Positions 27,033 through 36,731 are shown, numbered from the stretch's first letter. The stretch: DNA of 58,960 nucleotides from an uncultured Lachnospiraceae bacterium (GCA_910577835.1 CAJTOU010000019.1:1-58960), one strand, 5' to 3'. A program made the numbers and translations. The notes: generated from the sequence alone by a model not told the origin.

Positions 27033-27572
27033 ATGAGAATTATAAATAAAGTAAAACAGATGTTGTATTATTTTTTTAACATAGAATTATATACGCCAAT
27101 TACAAGGTTTAAACGAAGGGGAGGAGTAATAGGTAAAAATTGTGAAATATTTCCTAATGTAGAGTTTGGAAGTGAACCATATTTAATTACCATAGGAAAT
27201 AATGTTAGAATTACAAATGGTGTCAGATTTGTAACACATGATGGAGGTATGTGTGTATTAAGAAATATGGAGATGCTTAAGAATGCAGATTTATTTGGAA
27301 GAATTAAAATAGGAAATAATGTATTTATAGGATGGAATACAATTATTCTGCCAAATGTTAAAATAGGAAATAATTGTATTATTGGATGTGGCTCAGTAGT
27401 AACAAGAGATATCCCTTCTAATTCAGTAGCTGCGGGATGTCCGGCAAGGGTAATAGAGAGTATTGATGAATATTATAAGAAAAATAAAAATAAATGTGAT
27501 TTTACAAAAGATAAAAGTTGGAAGGAGAAAAGAGACTACCTTGAAAGAAAATATAGAAATGGGGATAATTAG
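27033..27572 (+). CDS. Hexapeptide-repeat acyltransferase (left-handed beta-helix)
   Basis: About 179 residues from the ATG at 27033, with GGAAGG ahead; a TTG at 27030 is also in frame. Hexapeptide repeats span about residues 30-150 (IGKNCEIF, IGNNVRIT, IGNNVFIGWNTIILPNVKIGNNC, IGCGSVVTRDIPSNSVAAGCPARVI), with the catalytic-type His in RFVTHDGG. It probably O- or N-acetylates a sugar of the repeat unit. The stop is directly followed by the next start, so translation is probably coupled. Confidence 0.85.
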   Translation: MRIINKVKQMLYYFFNIELYTPITRFKRRGGVIGKNCEIFPNVEFGSEPYLITIGNNVRITNGVRFVTHDGGMCVLRNMEMLKNADLFGRIKIGNNVFIGWNTIILPNVKIGNNCIIGCGSVVTRDIPSNSVAAGCPARVIESIDEYYKKNKNKCDFTKDKSWKEKRDYLERKYRNGDN

Positions 27573-28997
27573 ATGTATTCGAAAAAATTATTAAAAAGAA
27601 TCTATAAACTTCTTTTTAATCAACAATATAAGATACAATATTTTTGTGAATACATAGGTTCTGAAAATAAAATCAAACATAAATTCTTAAAAAGATATAT
27701 GAGAAAATGGTTGGCGAGAAAATATCATATTATTATTGGTTTCCATGCAATAATCGGTAAAAATATTATAATGCCGCATCCACAGAATATTGTAATCGGA
27801 GAAGGTGCAGTGATTGGAAATAATGTTACCATATATCAAGATGTAACAATAGATGCAAAAGAAAAGAATAGTGTTGATATTTATAATCTTCAAAGCTGCT
27901 ATCCTCGGATTTGTAATAATGTGTGTATTTATTCAGGGGCAAAAATTATTGGTAATGCTTGTGTGAAAGAAAATAGCATTATAGGCAATAATGCAGTTGT
28001 AATAGAAAATACAGAAAAAAACGGAGTATATGCAGGAGTTCCTGCCACATTGATAAAAAAAAGAGAAGACTCTGATAATTTGAGGGGTGGGGCAAGAATT
28101 TTGATTTTAAATAATGCTGCTACTACTTACTATTTTCCATATATATGTACAGAGTATTTGGATGTTAGAAAAGCATTTTCATATAAAAGATATTTTCTGC
28201 CATTAAGGATTTTTAATCGAATAGTAAGCAGAATGGAAATATTTTATGGTAGCATTTTAGGTGAATGGTATGAGGAGATAGATAAATATAAGAAAATTAT
28301 TGTGTTTGATAATGCGTGGAACAGTTATTTGAATAAATGTTTATCAAAATATAGAGGAAAAAAGATTTTATATATTTGGAATCCAGCAGAGCAGATTTTT
28401 TCACATAATAATATCAATAAATTAAAAAGTGTATTTGATAATATTTACAGTTTTGATAAACAAGATTGTAAAAAATATCAAATATCATATTTTCATTCTG
28501 TTTATACAAGTCAGATATTATCAGAAAATAAGAAAATAAAATATGATATCTGTTTTATAGGAGCTGATAAGGGAAGAACGAAAAAATTAAAGCAATTATA
28601 TAAGTTATTTTGTACATATAATCTAAAATGTAGATTTTATATATATAGCGAAGATAAAAAGGAACAGGAGGAAGGATGGAGTGTAGATAATACGTGGATT
28701 TCATATGAAAAATACTTAGAATGGGTTTTTGCTTCCAGATGTATTTTGGATTTTCCACAAAATGGACAAGAAGGATTTACGATGAGAGTTTTGGAAAGTG
28801 CTTTTCTTAATAAAAAATTAATTACAAAAAATGGATCTATTAAAAAAAGTGATTTGTATAAAAAAGAAAATATTTTTATTATAGGACAGGATAAGTGGGA
28901 AAAGTTATATGAATTTATAAATAGTAATACAATTCCTTATGATAAGGAAATATTAGAAAAATATGATATAGAAAACTGGGCGGAAAATATAGAATAG
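27573..28997 (+). CDS. Fusion: serine-acetyltransferase-like beta-helix plus CgeB-like glycosyltransferase
   Basis: This 474-residue protein joins two parts. Residues 1-165 are a serine O-acetyltransferase-like (CysE/LbH) module: IGFHAIIGKNIIMPHPQNIVIGEGAVIGNN, IYQDVTID and GVYAGVPATLIKK. Residues 175-474 form a Rossmann-type transferase. It starts RILILNNAATTYYFPYI and continues KKIIVFDNAW, KKILYIWNPAEQIF, YDICFIGADKGRTK and CILDFPQNGQEGFTMRVLE. The second part resembles the protein at 23922-24833. There is no stop or frameshift at the junction. The enzyme could both glycosylate and acetylate the same unit. An alternative is a recent fusion of two neighbouring genes in this locus. Confidence 0.8.
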   Translation: MYSKKLLKRIYKLLFNQQYKIQYFCEYIGSENKIKHKFLKRYMRKWLARKYHIIIGFHAIIGKNIIMPHPQNIVIGEGAVIGNNVTIYQDVTIDAKEKNSVDIYNLQSCYPRICNNVCIYSGAKIIGNACVKENSIIGNNAVVIENTEKNGVYAGVPATLIKKREDSDNLRGGARILILNNAATTYYFPYICTEYLDVRKAFSYKRYFLPLRIFNRIVSRMEIFYGSILGEWYEEIDKYKKIIVFDNAWNSYLNKCLSKYRGKKILYIWNPAEQIFSHNNINKLKSVFDNIYSFDKQDCKKYQISYFHSVYTSQILSENKKIKYDICFIGADKGRTKKLKQLYKLFCTYNLKCRFYIYSEDKKEQEEGWSVDNTWISYEKYLEWVFASRCILDFPQNGQEGFTMRVLESAFLNKKLITKNGSIKKSDLYKKENIFIIGQDKWEKLYEFINSNTIPYDKEILEKYDIENWAENIE

Positions 28998-29012
28998 GAA
29001 TGGTACAAAGGA

Positions 29013-30425
29013 ATGGAATTCATAAAAAAAACAGGTTTATATTTTATCGGAAATATGTCATCAAAAATAATGACAGCATTATTAGTCCCTGTATATGCAT
29101 TTTATGTATCAGCATATGATTTAGGAGCATATGATTATTCACAGACTATTATGCAGATTGCAGTACCAATTCTTTATATGGCGATATGGGAGGCAGTATT
29201 AAAATATGTAATATCCAGTGATGATAAAAACCAACAAAACGAATACATTGGTAATTCATTTTTTCTTTCGTTGTTGTCTACTATTGCTATAATTATGTTT
29301 ATAATTATTTTTCATTTTATTACGCCATTACCATATCCTGTGCTAGTATGTATTATGATGATTGTATATACTTATTGTATGTTATTACAATATTGTAGCC
29401 GTTCTTTAAAGGAAAATACCATATATGTAGTTTCCGGTATAATATCTACAATAATAAATTTTTTGTTTATTTTTTTATTGGTAGTAATATTAAAAAAGGG
29501 ATTATGGGGGCTATATATTTCTTATATTATGGGACAGGCTGTGGGATGCTCTATATTATTTATAAAATTAAAGTTTTGGACAAGAATATCTTATATACAT
29601 TTTGAATGGAAAACAGTAAAGATTCTCTTATATTTTTCTATACCAATGGCAGTGAATCTTGCGTCAGGATGGCTAATTAATGGAGCAGGAAAAATTATTA
29701 TTAATATGAATTTAGGAAATGAAGTTAACGGACTATATTCTTATGCAAATAAATTTGGTACGCTTGTCACAATGATAACAGGAGTTGTCAGTATGGCATT
29801 AATGGAGGAGTTTTATATAAGAATGAATGATGAGGGAATTAACTATTATTTCAGTCAAAAATGTAATCAAATATGGGAAATGATTCTAAGTGTTTTTTCT
29901 TTTGTATTACCTTTAATTGGTATTTATTATATTTTTATACAAAATACAGAATATTACATATCATTAAAATACGTTCCTATATGTATTATGTCTGCCTGTG
30001 TTTCCTCCTTTGCAACAAATGTGGGAGGTGTATTTCAGATAAAAAATATTATGCATTATGCATTTTTAACAACATTAGCAGGAGGAACAGTGACAATTTT
30101 AGTAGCTGTTTTATCAGTAGGAAAATATGGAGTAGCAGGTGTTGTAACAGCACAGCTGATGGGCAGTACAACTCTAATGTTTACCAGATATTTAGTGGCA
30201 CATAAGCTTATGAAATATTCTATGAATTATGATAGAATTATCATATTGCTATTTTTTATATGTGTTGATAGTTTTTTATTATTTCATTTAAAAACCGTAT
30301 TGAGTCAGTTGGCATTTTTTATTATGAATACAATAGGTATAAGTATTTTTCATATAAACAATATAAAAGCAATTACAAAAATATATAAGAAGAAAGCAAA
30401 ATACAAAAAAAATATTGAAGGCTGA
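29013..30425 (+). CDS. Polysaccharide flippase, Wzx/MATE-like
   Basis: This 470-residue, highly hydrophobic protein has about 12-14 membrane helices and starts MEFIKKTGLYFIGNMSSKIMTALLVPVYAFYVSAYDLGAYDYSQ. This N-terminal pattern is usual in polysaccharide exporters of the MOP superfamily. It should flip the undecaprenyl-linked repeat unit across the membrane for polymerisation, possibly by the Wzy-like protein at 12288. AAAGGA abuts the start codon, a short spacing. It is the only flippase seen in the locus. Confidence 0.88.
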   Translation: MEFIKKTGLYFIGNMSSKIMTALLVPVYAFYVSAYDLGAYDYSQTIMQIAVPILYMAIWEAVLKYVISSDDKNQQNEYIGNSFFLSLLSTIAIIMFIIIFHFITPLPYPVLVCIMMIVYTYCMLLQYCSRSLKENTIYVVSGIISTIINFLFIFLLVVILKKGLWGLYISYIMGQAVGCSILFIKLKFWTRISYIHFEWKTVKILLYFSIPMAVNLASGWLINGAGKIIINMNLGNEVNGLYSYANKFGTLVTMITGVVSMALMEEFYIRMNDEGINYYFSQKCNQIWEMILSVFSFVLPLIGIYYIFIQNTEYYISLKYVPICIMSACVSSFATNVGGVFQIKNIMHYAFLTTLAGGTVTILVAVLSVGKYGVAGVVTAQLMGSTTLMFTRYLVAHKLMKYSMNYDRIIILLFFICVDSFLLFHLKTVLSQLAFFIMNTIGISIFHINNIKAITKIYKKKAKYKKNIEG

Positions 30426-30534
30426 AATGCACTTTGCAATTTTGATAGAGGAGTATGAAGAATTATGTTGTAATAACTAATGCATTTTATTACTATATAG
30501 ACCAAGTTTATAAATATAAGGAGACTAAAGAGGA

Positions 30535-31923
30535 ATGGTATTTTCATCTACAATTTATTTATTTGTTTTTTTACCAGTAGTTTTGATTGTTTATTATAAT
30601 CCAGTTATAAAAGGAAGAACTTTTAAAAATATATTTTTACTATTTGCCAGTTTAGTTTTTTATGCATGGGGAGAACCTGCATTTGTATTTCTTATGTTAT
30701 TATCAATTCTGGTTACCTGGTTTGCGGGATTAAAATTGCAAAAAACATATTCAAAAATAATATTAATAAGTGTTATTTTTTATCATATAATTATATTGTT
30801 TATATTTAAGTATTTAATGTTTATAGTAAGTCAAATTGGTTTGTTAATCAATAAAGATACATCTGCCATCAACATATCTTTGCCAATTGGAATCTCATTT
30901 TTTACATTTCAGCTTATATCGTATTTATTTGATATATATTATAAAAAGGCAGATGCACAAAGAAACCCTTTTTATGTAGGTTTATATGTTTCATTATTTC
31001 CACAGTTAATAGCTGGACCAATTGTAAGATATGAAAAAATAGCAAAGTCAATAACAAATAGGTCTGAAACTTATGATGATGTAGTTTGTGGCATGCAACG
31101 ATTTATATATGGACTTGGAAAAAAGGTTTTAATTTCAAATTATGTTGCACAAATAGCAGATAATATATTTGATTATTTAGCGGGAAACACTTCTGTATTA
31201 ATGGCTTGGCTAGGAGCAGTTTGTTATACATTGCAAATATATTTTGATTTTTCAGGATATTCAGATATGGCAATTGGACTTGGGAGAATGTTTGGATTTA
31301 GTTTTGATGAAAATTTTAACTATCCTTATATTTCAAAATCTATTACAGAATTTTGGAGAAGATGGCATATTTCACTAAGTTCTTGGTTTAGAGATTATGT
31401 ATATATTCCATTGGGAGGAAATAGAGTAAAGAAACCCCGATGGATTTTAAATTTATTTGTAGTCTGGATTTTAACAGGAATATGGCATGGGGCTAATTGG
31501 ACATTTTTGCTTTGGGGATTGTTATATTTTGTTTTTCTTTTATTAGAAAAGACTTCACAATTTGCAAAAAAATTTATAAATACTCCCTTTTCATATTTTT
31601 ATACTATATTGATTGTAATTATAACATGGGTAATATTTAGAGCTGATAATATAAAAAAAGCTGTTTTATATATTGGAAATATGTTTGGTATAGGTGTAAC
31701 TGGATTTATTGATTCAGAGTTTATAGGATATATAAAAATATCAATATTTATATTAACAGTTGCTTGTATTGGGTGTACTCCACTGTTAAAAAATATATTT
31801 GCAAATTTTAGAAAAAAAGGAATGGAATGGATAGAATCTGTATGGCTTTTGTTAGTGTTTATAATTTCATTACTTCAAGTGATAAGTTCAACATATAATC
31901 CGTTTATCTATTTTAATTTTTAA
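30535..31923 (+). CDS. MBOAT-family membrane O-acyltransferase (AlgI/DltB-like)
   Basis: This 462-residue protein has about 10-12 membrane segments. Signature stretches are LPIGISFFTFQLISYLFDIYY, FPQLIAGPIVRYEKI, FWRRWHISLSSWFRDYVYIPLGG and TGIWHGANWTFLLWG with the conserved active-site His. MBOAT proteins carry an acyl group, usually acetyl, across the membrane. The following DHHW/SGNH-like protein is the usual partner that hands it to a polysaccharide. Together they suggest O-acetylation of the exported glycan. Confidence 0.92.
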   Translation: MVFSSTIYLFVFLPVVLIVYYNPVIKGRTFKNIFLLFASLVFYAWGEPAFVFLMLLSILVTWFAGLKLQKTYSKIILISVIFYHIIILFIFKYLMFIVSQIGLLINKDTSAINISLPIGISFFTFQLISYLFDIYYKKADAQRNPFYVGLYVSLFPQLIAGPIVRYEKIAKSITNRSETYDDVVCGMQRFIYGLGKKVLISNYVAQIADNIFDYLAGNTSVLMAWLGAVCYTLQIYFDFSGYSDMAIGLGRMFGFSFDENFNYPYISKSITEFWRRWHISLSSWFRDYVYIPLGGNRVKKPRWILNLFVVWILTGIWHGANWTFLLWGLLYFVFLLLEKTSQFAKKFINTPFSYFYTILIVIITWVIFRADNIKKAVLYIGNMFGIGVTGFIDSEFIGYIKISIFILTVACIGCTPLLKNIFANFRKKGMEWIESVWLLLVFIISLLQVISSTYNPFIYFNF

Positions 31924-31938
31924 AAGGAGAAAATAACC

Positions 31939-33339
31939 ATGGAGAAAAAAACAAAAATAGAAAAAGTTATTATAGGTATATGTATAGCTATTCTAATATT
32001 TTTTACAGTTACTATAGGTGTAAGGTTCTTAACTAGACAAATTTTAATTAAGCATTTCAAAATAAATAATGCATTTACAGAATTTATTTGGTTTGATAAT
32101 AGTTTAATCCAGGATTCTAATATATTTCAGATTAATTGGGAAGATTTGTATCCTTTTGATAATATTGATACGCCTATTAATCGCCATACTGATTCTTATA
32201 TTGAGAAATTTTCAAATATTGTTTTTTCTATAAAAAATAAACTAGAGATATATTCTAAAGATTTTTTGTTTGGATATAATCAACTGGTTTTTTATGCAAA
32301 GAATTATGATAATTTAATTGGATGGAATACCAGTTTGGTAGGATTAAATCCAAGTGATACTGCAAAAATTATACATTTAGATAATGGATATTTAACATAT
32401 GTAGAGCCTTATGTAGAAGAGAAGGATATAATCAACATAGCAAATAATGTTACTGAATTTAAAAATTATTTAAATGATAACGGAATAGATTTTTACTATA
32501 TAAATGCTGGTTCAAAAGTATGCCCATATGATAAACAGACTTCTTTGACAAATTATGAATTTAGTAATGAGAATGGAGACAATTTAATAAATGCATTGAG
32601 TGAAAGAAATGTAAATGTTATAGATATGCGAGATTATATGATAAAAGATAATCTTGATTGGTATAATTCATACTATATTACAGATCACCACTGGAAAACC
32701 GAAACCGGATTTTGGGCAGCCGGAGTAATTGCCGAATTATTAAATAGAAATAATGGATTTAAATTTGATAAATATTATTTTTCAAAATCTTCTTATGAGT
32801 TTACAAATTATAAAAAATATGTTTTTGGGGCACAGGGACGTACTACAACATTAATAGAATCTAAACCTGAAGATTATACAAAAATAGTTCCATTATTCAA
32901 TACTAATTTTTCAATTTCAGTTCCTTCAAAAGGAATAGATAAAACAGGAACATATAGTGAGACATTATTTGAAGAAGAAGATTTTTTACAAATAAAAAAT
33001 TATATAGACAAGGATTTTCTAATTAAAAAGGATGCATATGAATGTGCAGGGATATCAAATGATGCGTTGACTATTATAAAAAATAATAATACAACGGCTA
33101 ATAAAGATAAAAAAATACTTATGTTACAAGATTCATTTAGTTGGTACTTAACTTCTTATTTAGCATGTGATGTTGGAGAAATAGATATAATTTATCCCGA
33201 AGCTTTTACTGGTAGTATAAAAAAATATATTGAAAAAATGCAGCCAGATGTTGTAATTATGATTATGTGTGAAAGAAACATAAGGCCAATAGAAGAATAT
33301 AGAGAAAATTCCCATACCGCACTATTTGATTTGAGGTGA
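31939..33339 (+). CDS. DHHW/AlgX-like extracellular O-acetyltransferase partner
   Basis: This 466-residue protein has one N-terminal membrane anchor (about residues 9-30) and a large outside domain. The SGNH-like fold is marked by the YITDHHWKTETGFWAAG motif (Asp-His-His-Trp) near residue 248 and MLQDSFSWYLTSYL, which holds the probable nucleophile Ser. This family (AlgJ/AlgX, DHHW) transfers acetyl groups delivered by an MBOAT protein. The gene starts 15 bases after the MBOAT stop with AAAGGAG. The role is firm by pairing; the acceptor glycan is not identified. Confidence 0.85.
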   Translation: MEKKTKIEKVIIGICIAILIFFTVTIGVRFLTRQILIKHFKINNAFTEFIWFDNSLIQDSNIFQINWEDLYPFDNIDTPINRHTDSYIEKFSNIVFSIKNKLEIYSKDFLFGYNQLVFYAKNYDNLIGWNTSLVGLNPSDTAKIIHLDNGYLTYVEPYVEEKDIINIANNVTEFKNYLNDNGIDFYYINAGSKVCPYDKQTSLTNYEFSNENGDNLINALSERNVNVIDMRDYMIKDNLDWYNSYYITDHHWKTETGFWAAGVIAELLNRNNGFKFDKYYFSKSSYEFTNYKKYVFGAQGRTTTLIESKPEDYTKIVPLFNTNFSISVPSKGIDKTGTYSETLFEEEDFLQIKNYIDKDFLIKKDAYECAGISNDALTIIKNNNTTANKDKKILMLQDSFSWYLTSYLACDVGEIDIIYPEAFTGSIKKYIEKMQPDVVIMIMCERNIRPIEEYRENSHTALFDLR

Positions 33340-33624
33340 AATAAATTAATAGAATTATATAATAATAGATAGTTATATATGTCCAGTAGTGTTATGATTA
33401 AATATTTAACAGCTGCATTTATTATAATGCATATATAGTGAATCAAAGTTATAAAACAATACAGATTATCTTCATACTGATATTAATACAATAAGATTTT
33501 GCTTTTTTAAATTTAAGCAAAGTAGTATTAAGCATCGATTATTGTGTTTATAAAGTTAGGTGAAACTGTAAGAAATTAAATATTAGAAATAATTAAAAAA
33601 TATATATTAGAGGAGGAATATGGT

Positions 33625-33999
33625 TTGAAAAAAATACTAAGTATCTATGGCGCAGGTGGTTTGGGAAGAGAAGTTTTGAAACTGGCAAGTATCATAAATA
33701 TACAATTTCAGTATTGAGAAAAAATTATATTTATTGATGATAATAAAAATTTAGAGGAAATTAATAATGTAAGAGTATATAAGTATCAAGAAGCAAAAGA
33801 ACTCTCTAAAGATATGATTGAAGCTGTAATAGCGATTGGAGAACCTGAAATCAAGAGTAAAGTATATAACAAACTGTCATATGATAAAATTGATTTTGCT
33901 ACATTAATTTATCCTGATGAATATATTCCAAAACAAATTTTATTGGAAAAGGAACAATTATTGGAATGGCTTCAGCAGTATATAAAGATATTCCTTTAG
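33625..33999 (+). pseudogene. Broken PglD-like sugar acetyltransferase
   Basis: From the TTG at 33625, with AGAGGAGGA upstream, the frame reads KKILSIYGAGGLGREVLKLASI, the nucleotide-binding start of a PglD relative. It stops at a TGA at 33718-33720 where such proteins would have Trp or another residue. It continues EKIIFIDDNKNL... through IAIGEPEIKSKVYNKL and ATLIYPDEYIP, then ends. The whole beta-helix acetyltransferase domain is missing. It therefore cannot be active. It marks the decayed right end of the polysaccharide locus. Confidence 0.85.
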
Positions 34000-34071
34000 A
34001 TGTAATCACAATGTGAAGAAAAATGAAAATAAAAGAGTATTTTGTTAAGAGGTAAAATATCATACATTTGT

Positions 34072-34100
34072 TTGACTTGTCATTTTTTCATGTTTATGAT
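34072..34100 (+). promoter_or_regulatory. Sigma-A promoter for the ABC transporter genes
   Basis: TTGACT (34072-34077), a 17-base spacer and TATGAT (34095-34100) lie 79 bases before the ABC ATPase start. This gives the transporter its own unit, separate from the polysaccharide genes. Confidence 0.65.
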
Positions 34101-34178
34101 AAGTTGAGAACAGTTATCTAGGTATGAAGTTGATTCTTGAAAAATTATATGCTAACTATTAATATAAAGGTTAAATAA

Positions 34179-35045
34179 ATGATAAAATTAGAAAATATTA
34201 CTTACAATTACAAAAAGTTTTCCCTGCTTAATCAGGTTTCGTTTTCCTTAAAAACGAAGGATTTTTGTATCCTTTTTGGTCCAGAAAATGCTGGAAAAAC
34301 TCTGTTACTTCATATTATTTTAGGATTTACTTCCAGATATCAGGGAAATATAGAACTGTTGGATATGAAAATCAATGATTCTTTCAAAAAAACAAATATG
34401 AAGATGCGATTTGTACCAGAAGCTATAGCATGGGAGGAGAATATTACTATTGCTCAATATCTCAATATAACAATTGCCACCTCGAAGAGCTATGATTTTG
34501 AATTGCAAAACAAACTTTGGCAGGAGTTTCAGCTTCCGACAGGTAAAAAAATGCTCCAGATGAGTTATGAACAAAATAAACTCATTCAAATCCTGACGGC
34601 AGTATGTTCTGGTCCTGATATACTGATTTTGGACAACCCCGGTTTTTATCTGGATTCTTCTACATATGAAAGGGTTTTACATTATTTAAGGATATGGGTG
34701 AAAACTGGTAAAATTGTATTATTGGCTTCTAGGGATTATCCAAATGCAGCAAAGTATGCAAACTGCTATGCATATTTAAAACAAGGACAACTTATCTCTT
34801 TTGGAAGAATCAATCGACCGGATTACCGTCAAAAAATTGTTACAGTAACAGGTGGAGATTATACATATCTGGAGAAAAAAATGGATAAGTGTATTGTAAA
34901 AGAAAAGCGGACAAGAGTTTATCTATATACGGGCAATATGAAAGAGCTTCCAAATATTCTGTATACTGCAAGATGTCAGGATTCTACAATAGAGGAACTT
35001 ACGATGGAAGAAGAGCTAGAAAAGAACTATTCTGGATGGGAGTAA
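34179..35045 (+). CDS. ABC transporter ATP-binding subunit with degenerate catalytic motifs
   Basis: This 288-residue protein has an intact Walker A (GPENAGKT, residues 34-41) in an otherwise standard ABC fold. Three key motifs deviate. The signature LSGGQ is replaced by MSYEQ. Walker B (ILILDNPG) has Asn where the catalytic Glu normally stands. The switch His is missing (LLASRDY). It may bind ATP but hydrolyse it slowly, or act by signalling. A permease gene follows three bases on. The C-terminal 80 residues are an extra beta-rich region, as in many antibiotic or lipid ABC exporters. The substrate is unknown. Confidence 0.85.
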   Translation: MIKLENITYNYKKFSLLNQVSFSLKTKDFCILFGPENAGKTLLLHIILGFTSRYQGNIELLDMKINDSFKKTNMKMRFVPEAIAWEENITIAQYLNITIATSKSYDFELQNKLWQEFQLPTGKKMLQMSYEQNKLIQILTAVCSGPDILILDNPGFYLDSSTYERVLHYLRIWVKTGKIVLLASRDYPNAAKYANCYAYLKQGQLISFGRINRPDYRQKIVTVTGGDYTYLEKKMDKCIVKEKRTRVYLYTGNMKELPNILYTARCQDSTIEELTMEEELEKNYSGWE

Positions 35046-35047
35046 AA

Positions 35048-35905
35048 ATGGGAAAATTAATGAAAAGAGAATGGAAGCGCTGGTGGAAAAAGCTTGTAAA
35101 GTCTCTAGTGTTTGAGATAATTTTTTTATTTGCATTAATGGCTGTCTGTGCTTTAAATCAAAATGAATTGCAGGTTTATGTGTTTCGTTTTTTTGGGAAA
35201 TCAACGGCAATTACAGCTTTTTTCGGATATACCTCATGGCAGGGGATGGAAAATATGGCATATTATCTTTTGTTTGTCATGATGTTTCTGAATGCGTTGG
35301 TGATATGGAACGCATGTGTACGAACATTACATATTGTGTATATGGACGAAAAGAATCAGACTATATACTCTATGTGCAATCAGATGTACAGCAGACAAAA
35401 GCTGGCTGTATCAAAATACCTTTGGGCGCAGATAAGTGCATTGGTTAGTTATCTTATTTTGTCCTTTGCTCTGTGGGGAGCAGTTTTTATTGGAAATCAT
35501 ATCTGGGAGCAGGAAACGGATTTCAGATTGTTGCAGTTACAGACAGGAAGGGTTATGCTTGTTATGATTATGATGGTATCCTTGACTTTTTTGTATGCTG
35601 TGTGGACAAAATCTATGAATTATACAAAATATGGATATGTAAGTTTTCTTGTACTTGGAACTTTTTTTGTGGGAAATTTATATAAATTCAGAGATATTTT
35701 ATTCTGGGCTATGAGAAGGGCAGGAACAGCGACAGAGGGAATAAGGGGAATGACTTTATGGATGGACAAATGTTATTGGATATCTCCGCTGTCATGGCTG
35801 AATCCGGAAAAAAGTTTTCCAGTGCAATTGGTAATAATTTGTATAGCAGTTTCAACAGTGGCATTTTTATTAGGATTGCTAGGTTATAAGAGAAGGAATT
35901 TATAA
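35048..35905 (+). CDS. ABC transporter permease subunit
   Basis: 285 residues from the ATG at 35048 (MGKLMKREWKRWWKK), which has GGGAG five bases upstream. About six membrane helices are visible: near 17-40, 60-85, 110-130, 140-165, 190-210 and 255-280. A basic N-terminus resembles ABC-2 type permeases that pair with a single ATPase. Translation follows the ATPase gene after a three-base gap. Export of a peptide, lipid or glycan precursor is possible; nothing in the sequence decides. Confidence 0.75.
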   Translation: MGKLMKREWKRWWKKLVKSLVFEIIFLFALMAVCALNQNELQVYVFRFFGKSTAITAFFGYTSWQGMENMAYYLLFVMMFLNALVIWNACVRTLHIVYMDEKNQTIYSMCNQMYSRQKLAVSKYLWAQISALVSYLILSFALWGAVFIGNHIWEQETDFRLLQLQTGRVMLVMIMMVSLTFLYAVWTKSMNYTKYGYVSFLVLGTFFVGNLYKFRDILFWAMRRAGTATEGIRGMTLWMDKCYWISPLSWLNPEKSFPVQLVIICIAVSTVAFLLGLLGYKRRNL

Positions 35906-35951
35906 ATAAGTGTATAAAATAACAAATATACTTAGAAGGAAAGGAATAAAA

Positions 35952-36695
35952 ATGATGGATTTGTTAAAAGATAAGGTATGTTTTGTTACAGGGACAAGTA
36001 GAGGAATTGGAGCAGCGATATTACGGCGGTTTGTTGAAGAAGGAGCTATTGTATATGCCAATGCCCGAACTGAGGGAAGTCTTGAATCAGTTTGTGAAGA
36101 ATACACCTGTCAGGGAAGGATTATTCCATTGTATTTTGATATTACAGACGAAAAAGCTGTAAAACAGGCATTTCTTACAATAAAAAAGGAACAGCAGAAA
36201 CTGGATGTACTGGTAAATAATGCTGGTATTATGAAAGATGCATTAATTGGTATGATAAATAAAAAATTAATGCAGGAAATTTTTGAGGTAAATGTGTTTG
36301 CAATGATGCAGATGATACAGTTGGCAAATAAACTGATGAGCAGACAGAAAAGCGGAAGTATTATCAATATGGCGAGTATTGTCGGGACAAACGGAAATTC
36401 AGGGCAGCTTGTTTATTCGGCCTCAAAAGGTGCAGTAGTTGCAATGACAAAGACAGCCGCAAAAGAGTTGGCATCTGACAACATTCGGGTAAATGCAGTT
36501 GCGCCGGGAATGATTGATACAGATATGTTTCGCAGTATTGGAGAAACAAAGGTTCAGGAGAATTTAGAGAGAATCAAAATGGGACGTTTGGGAAGTCCAG
36601 ATGACATCGCCAATGCATGTGTATTTCTTGCTTCAGATTTATCTGCTTATATATCAGGACAGATTTTAGGAGTAGATGGTGTGACGGTTATTTAA
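35952..36695 (+). CDS. Short-chain dehydrogenase/reductase, FabG-like
   Basis: About 247 residues from the ATG at 35952, with AAGGA six bases upstream. Classical SDR motifs: VTGTSRGIGAAI (residues about 11-22, NADP-type), LVNNAGIM, catalytic Ser in NMASIVG, YSASKGA (Tyr and Lys) and a C-terminal GQILGVDG. The nearest type is 3-oxoacyl-ACP reductase. It sits beside an acyl carrier protein and an AMP-forming ligase, not a fatty-acid synthesis operon. It therefore probably reduces a 3-oxoacyl-ACP to a 3-hydroxyacyl group for decorating a sugar. That use is inference. Confidence 0.88.
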   Translation: MMDLLKDKVCFVTGTSRGIGAAILRRFVEEGAIVYANARTEGSLESVCEEYTCQGRIIPLYFDITDEKAVKQAFLTIKKEQQKLDVLVNNAGIMKDALIGMINKKLMQEIFEVNVFAMMQMIQLANKLMSRQKSGSIINMASIVGTNGNSGQLVYSASKGAVVAMTKTAAKELASDNIRVNAVAPGMIDTDMFRSIGETKVQENLERIKMGRLGSPDDIANACVFLASDLSAYISGQILGVDGVTVI

Positions 36696-36703
36696 GCACA
36701 AGA

Positions 36704-36731
36704 TTGACAGCAAAATAAAAGATGATATAAT
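36704..36731 (+). promoter_or_regulatory. Sigma-A promoter for the acyl carrier protein and ligase genes
   Basis: TTGACA (36704-36709) and a perfect TATAAT (36726-36731) stand 16 bases apart, with a TG one base before the -10 box. The predicted transcript has a leader of about 150 bases before the acyl carrier protein start. Confidence 0.75.
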
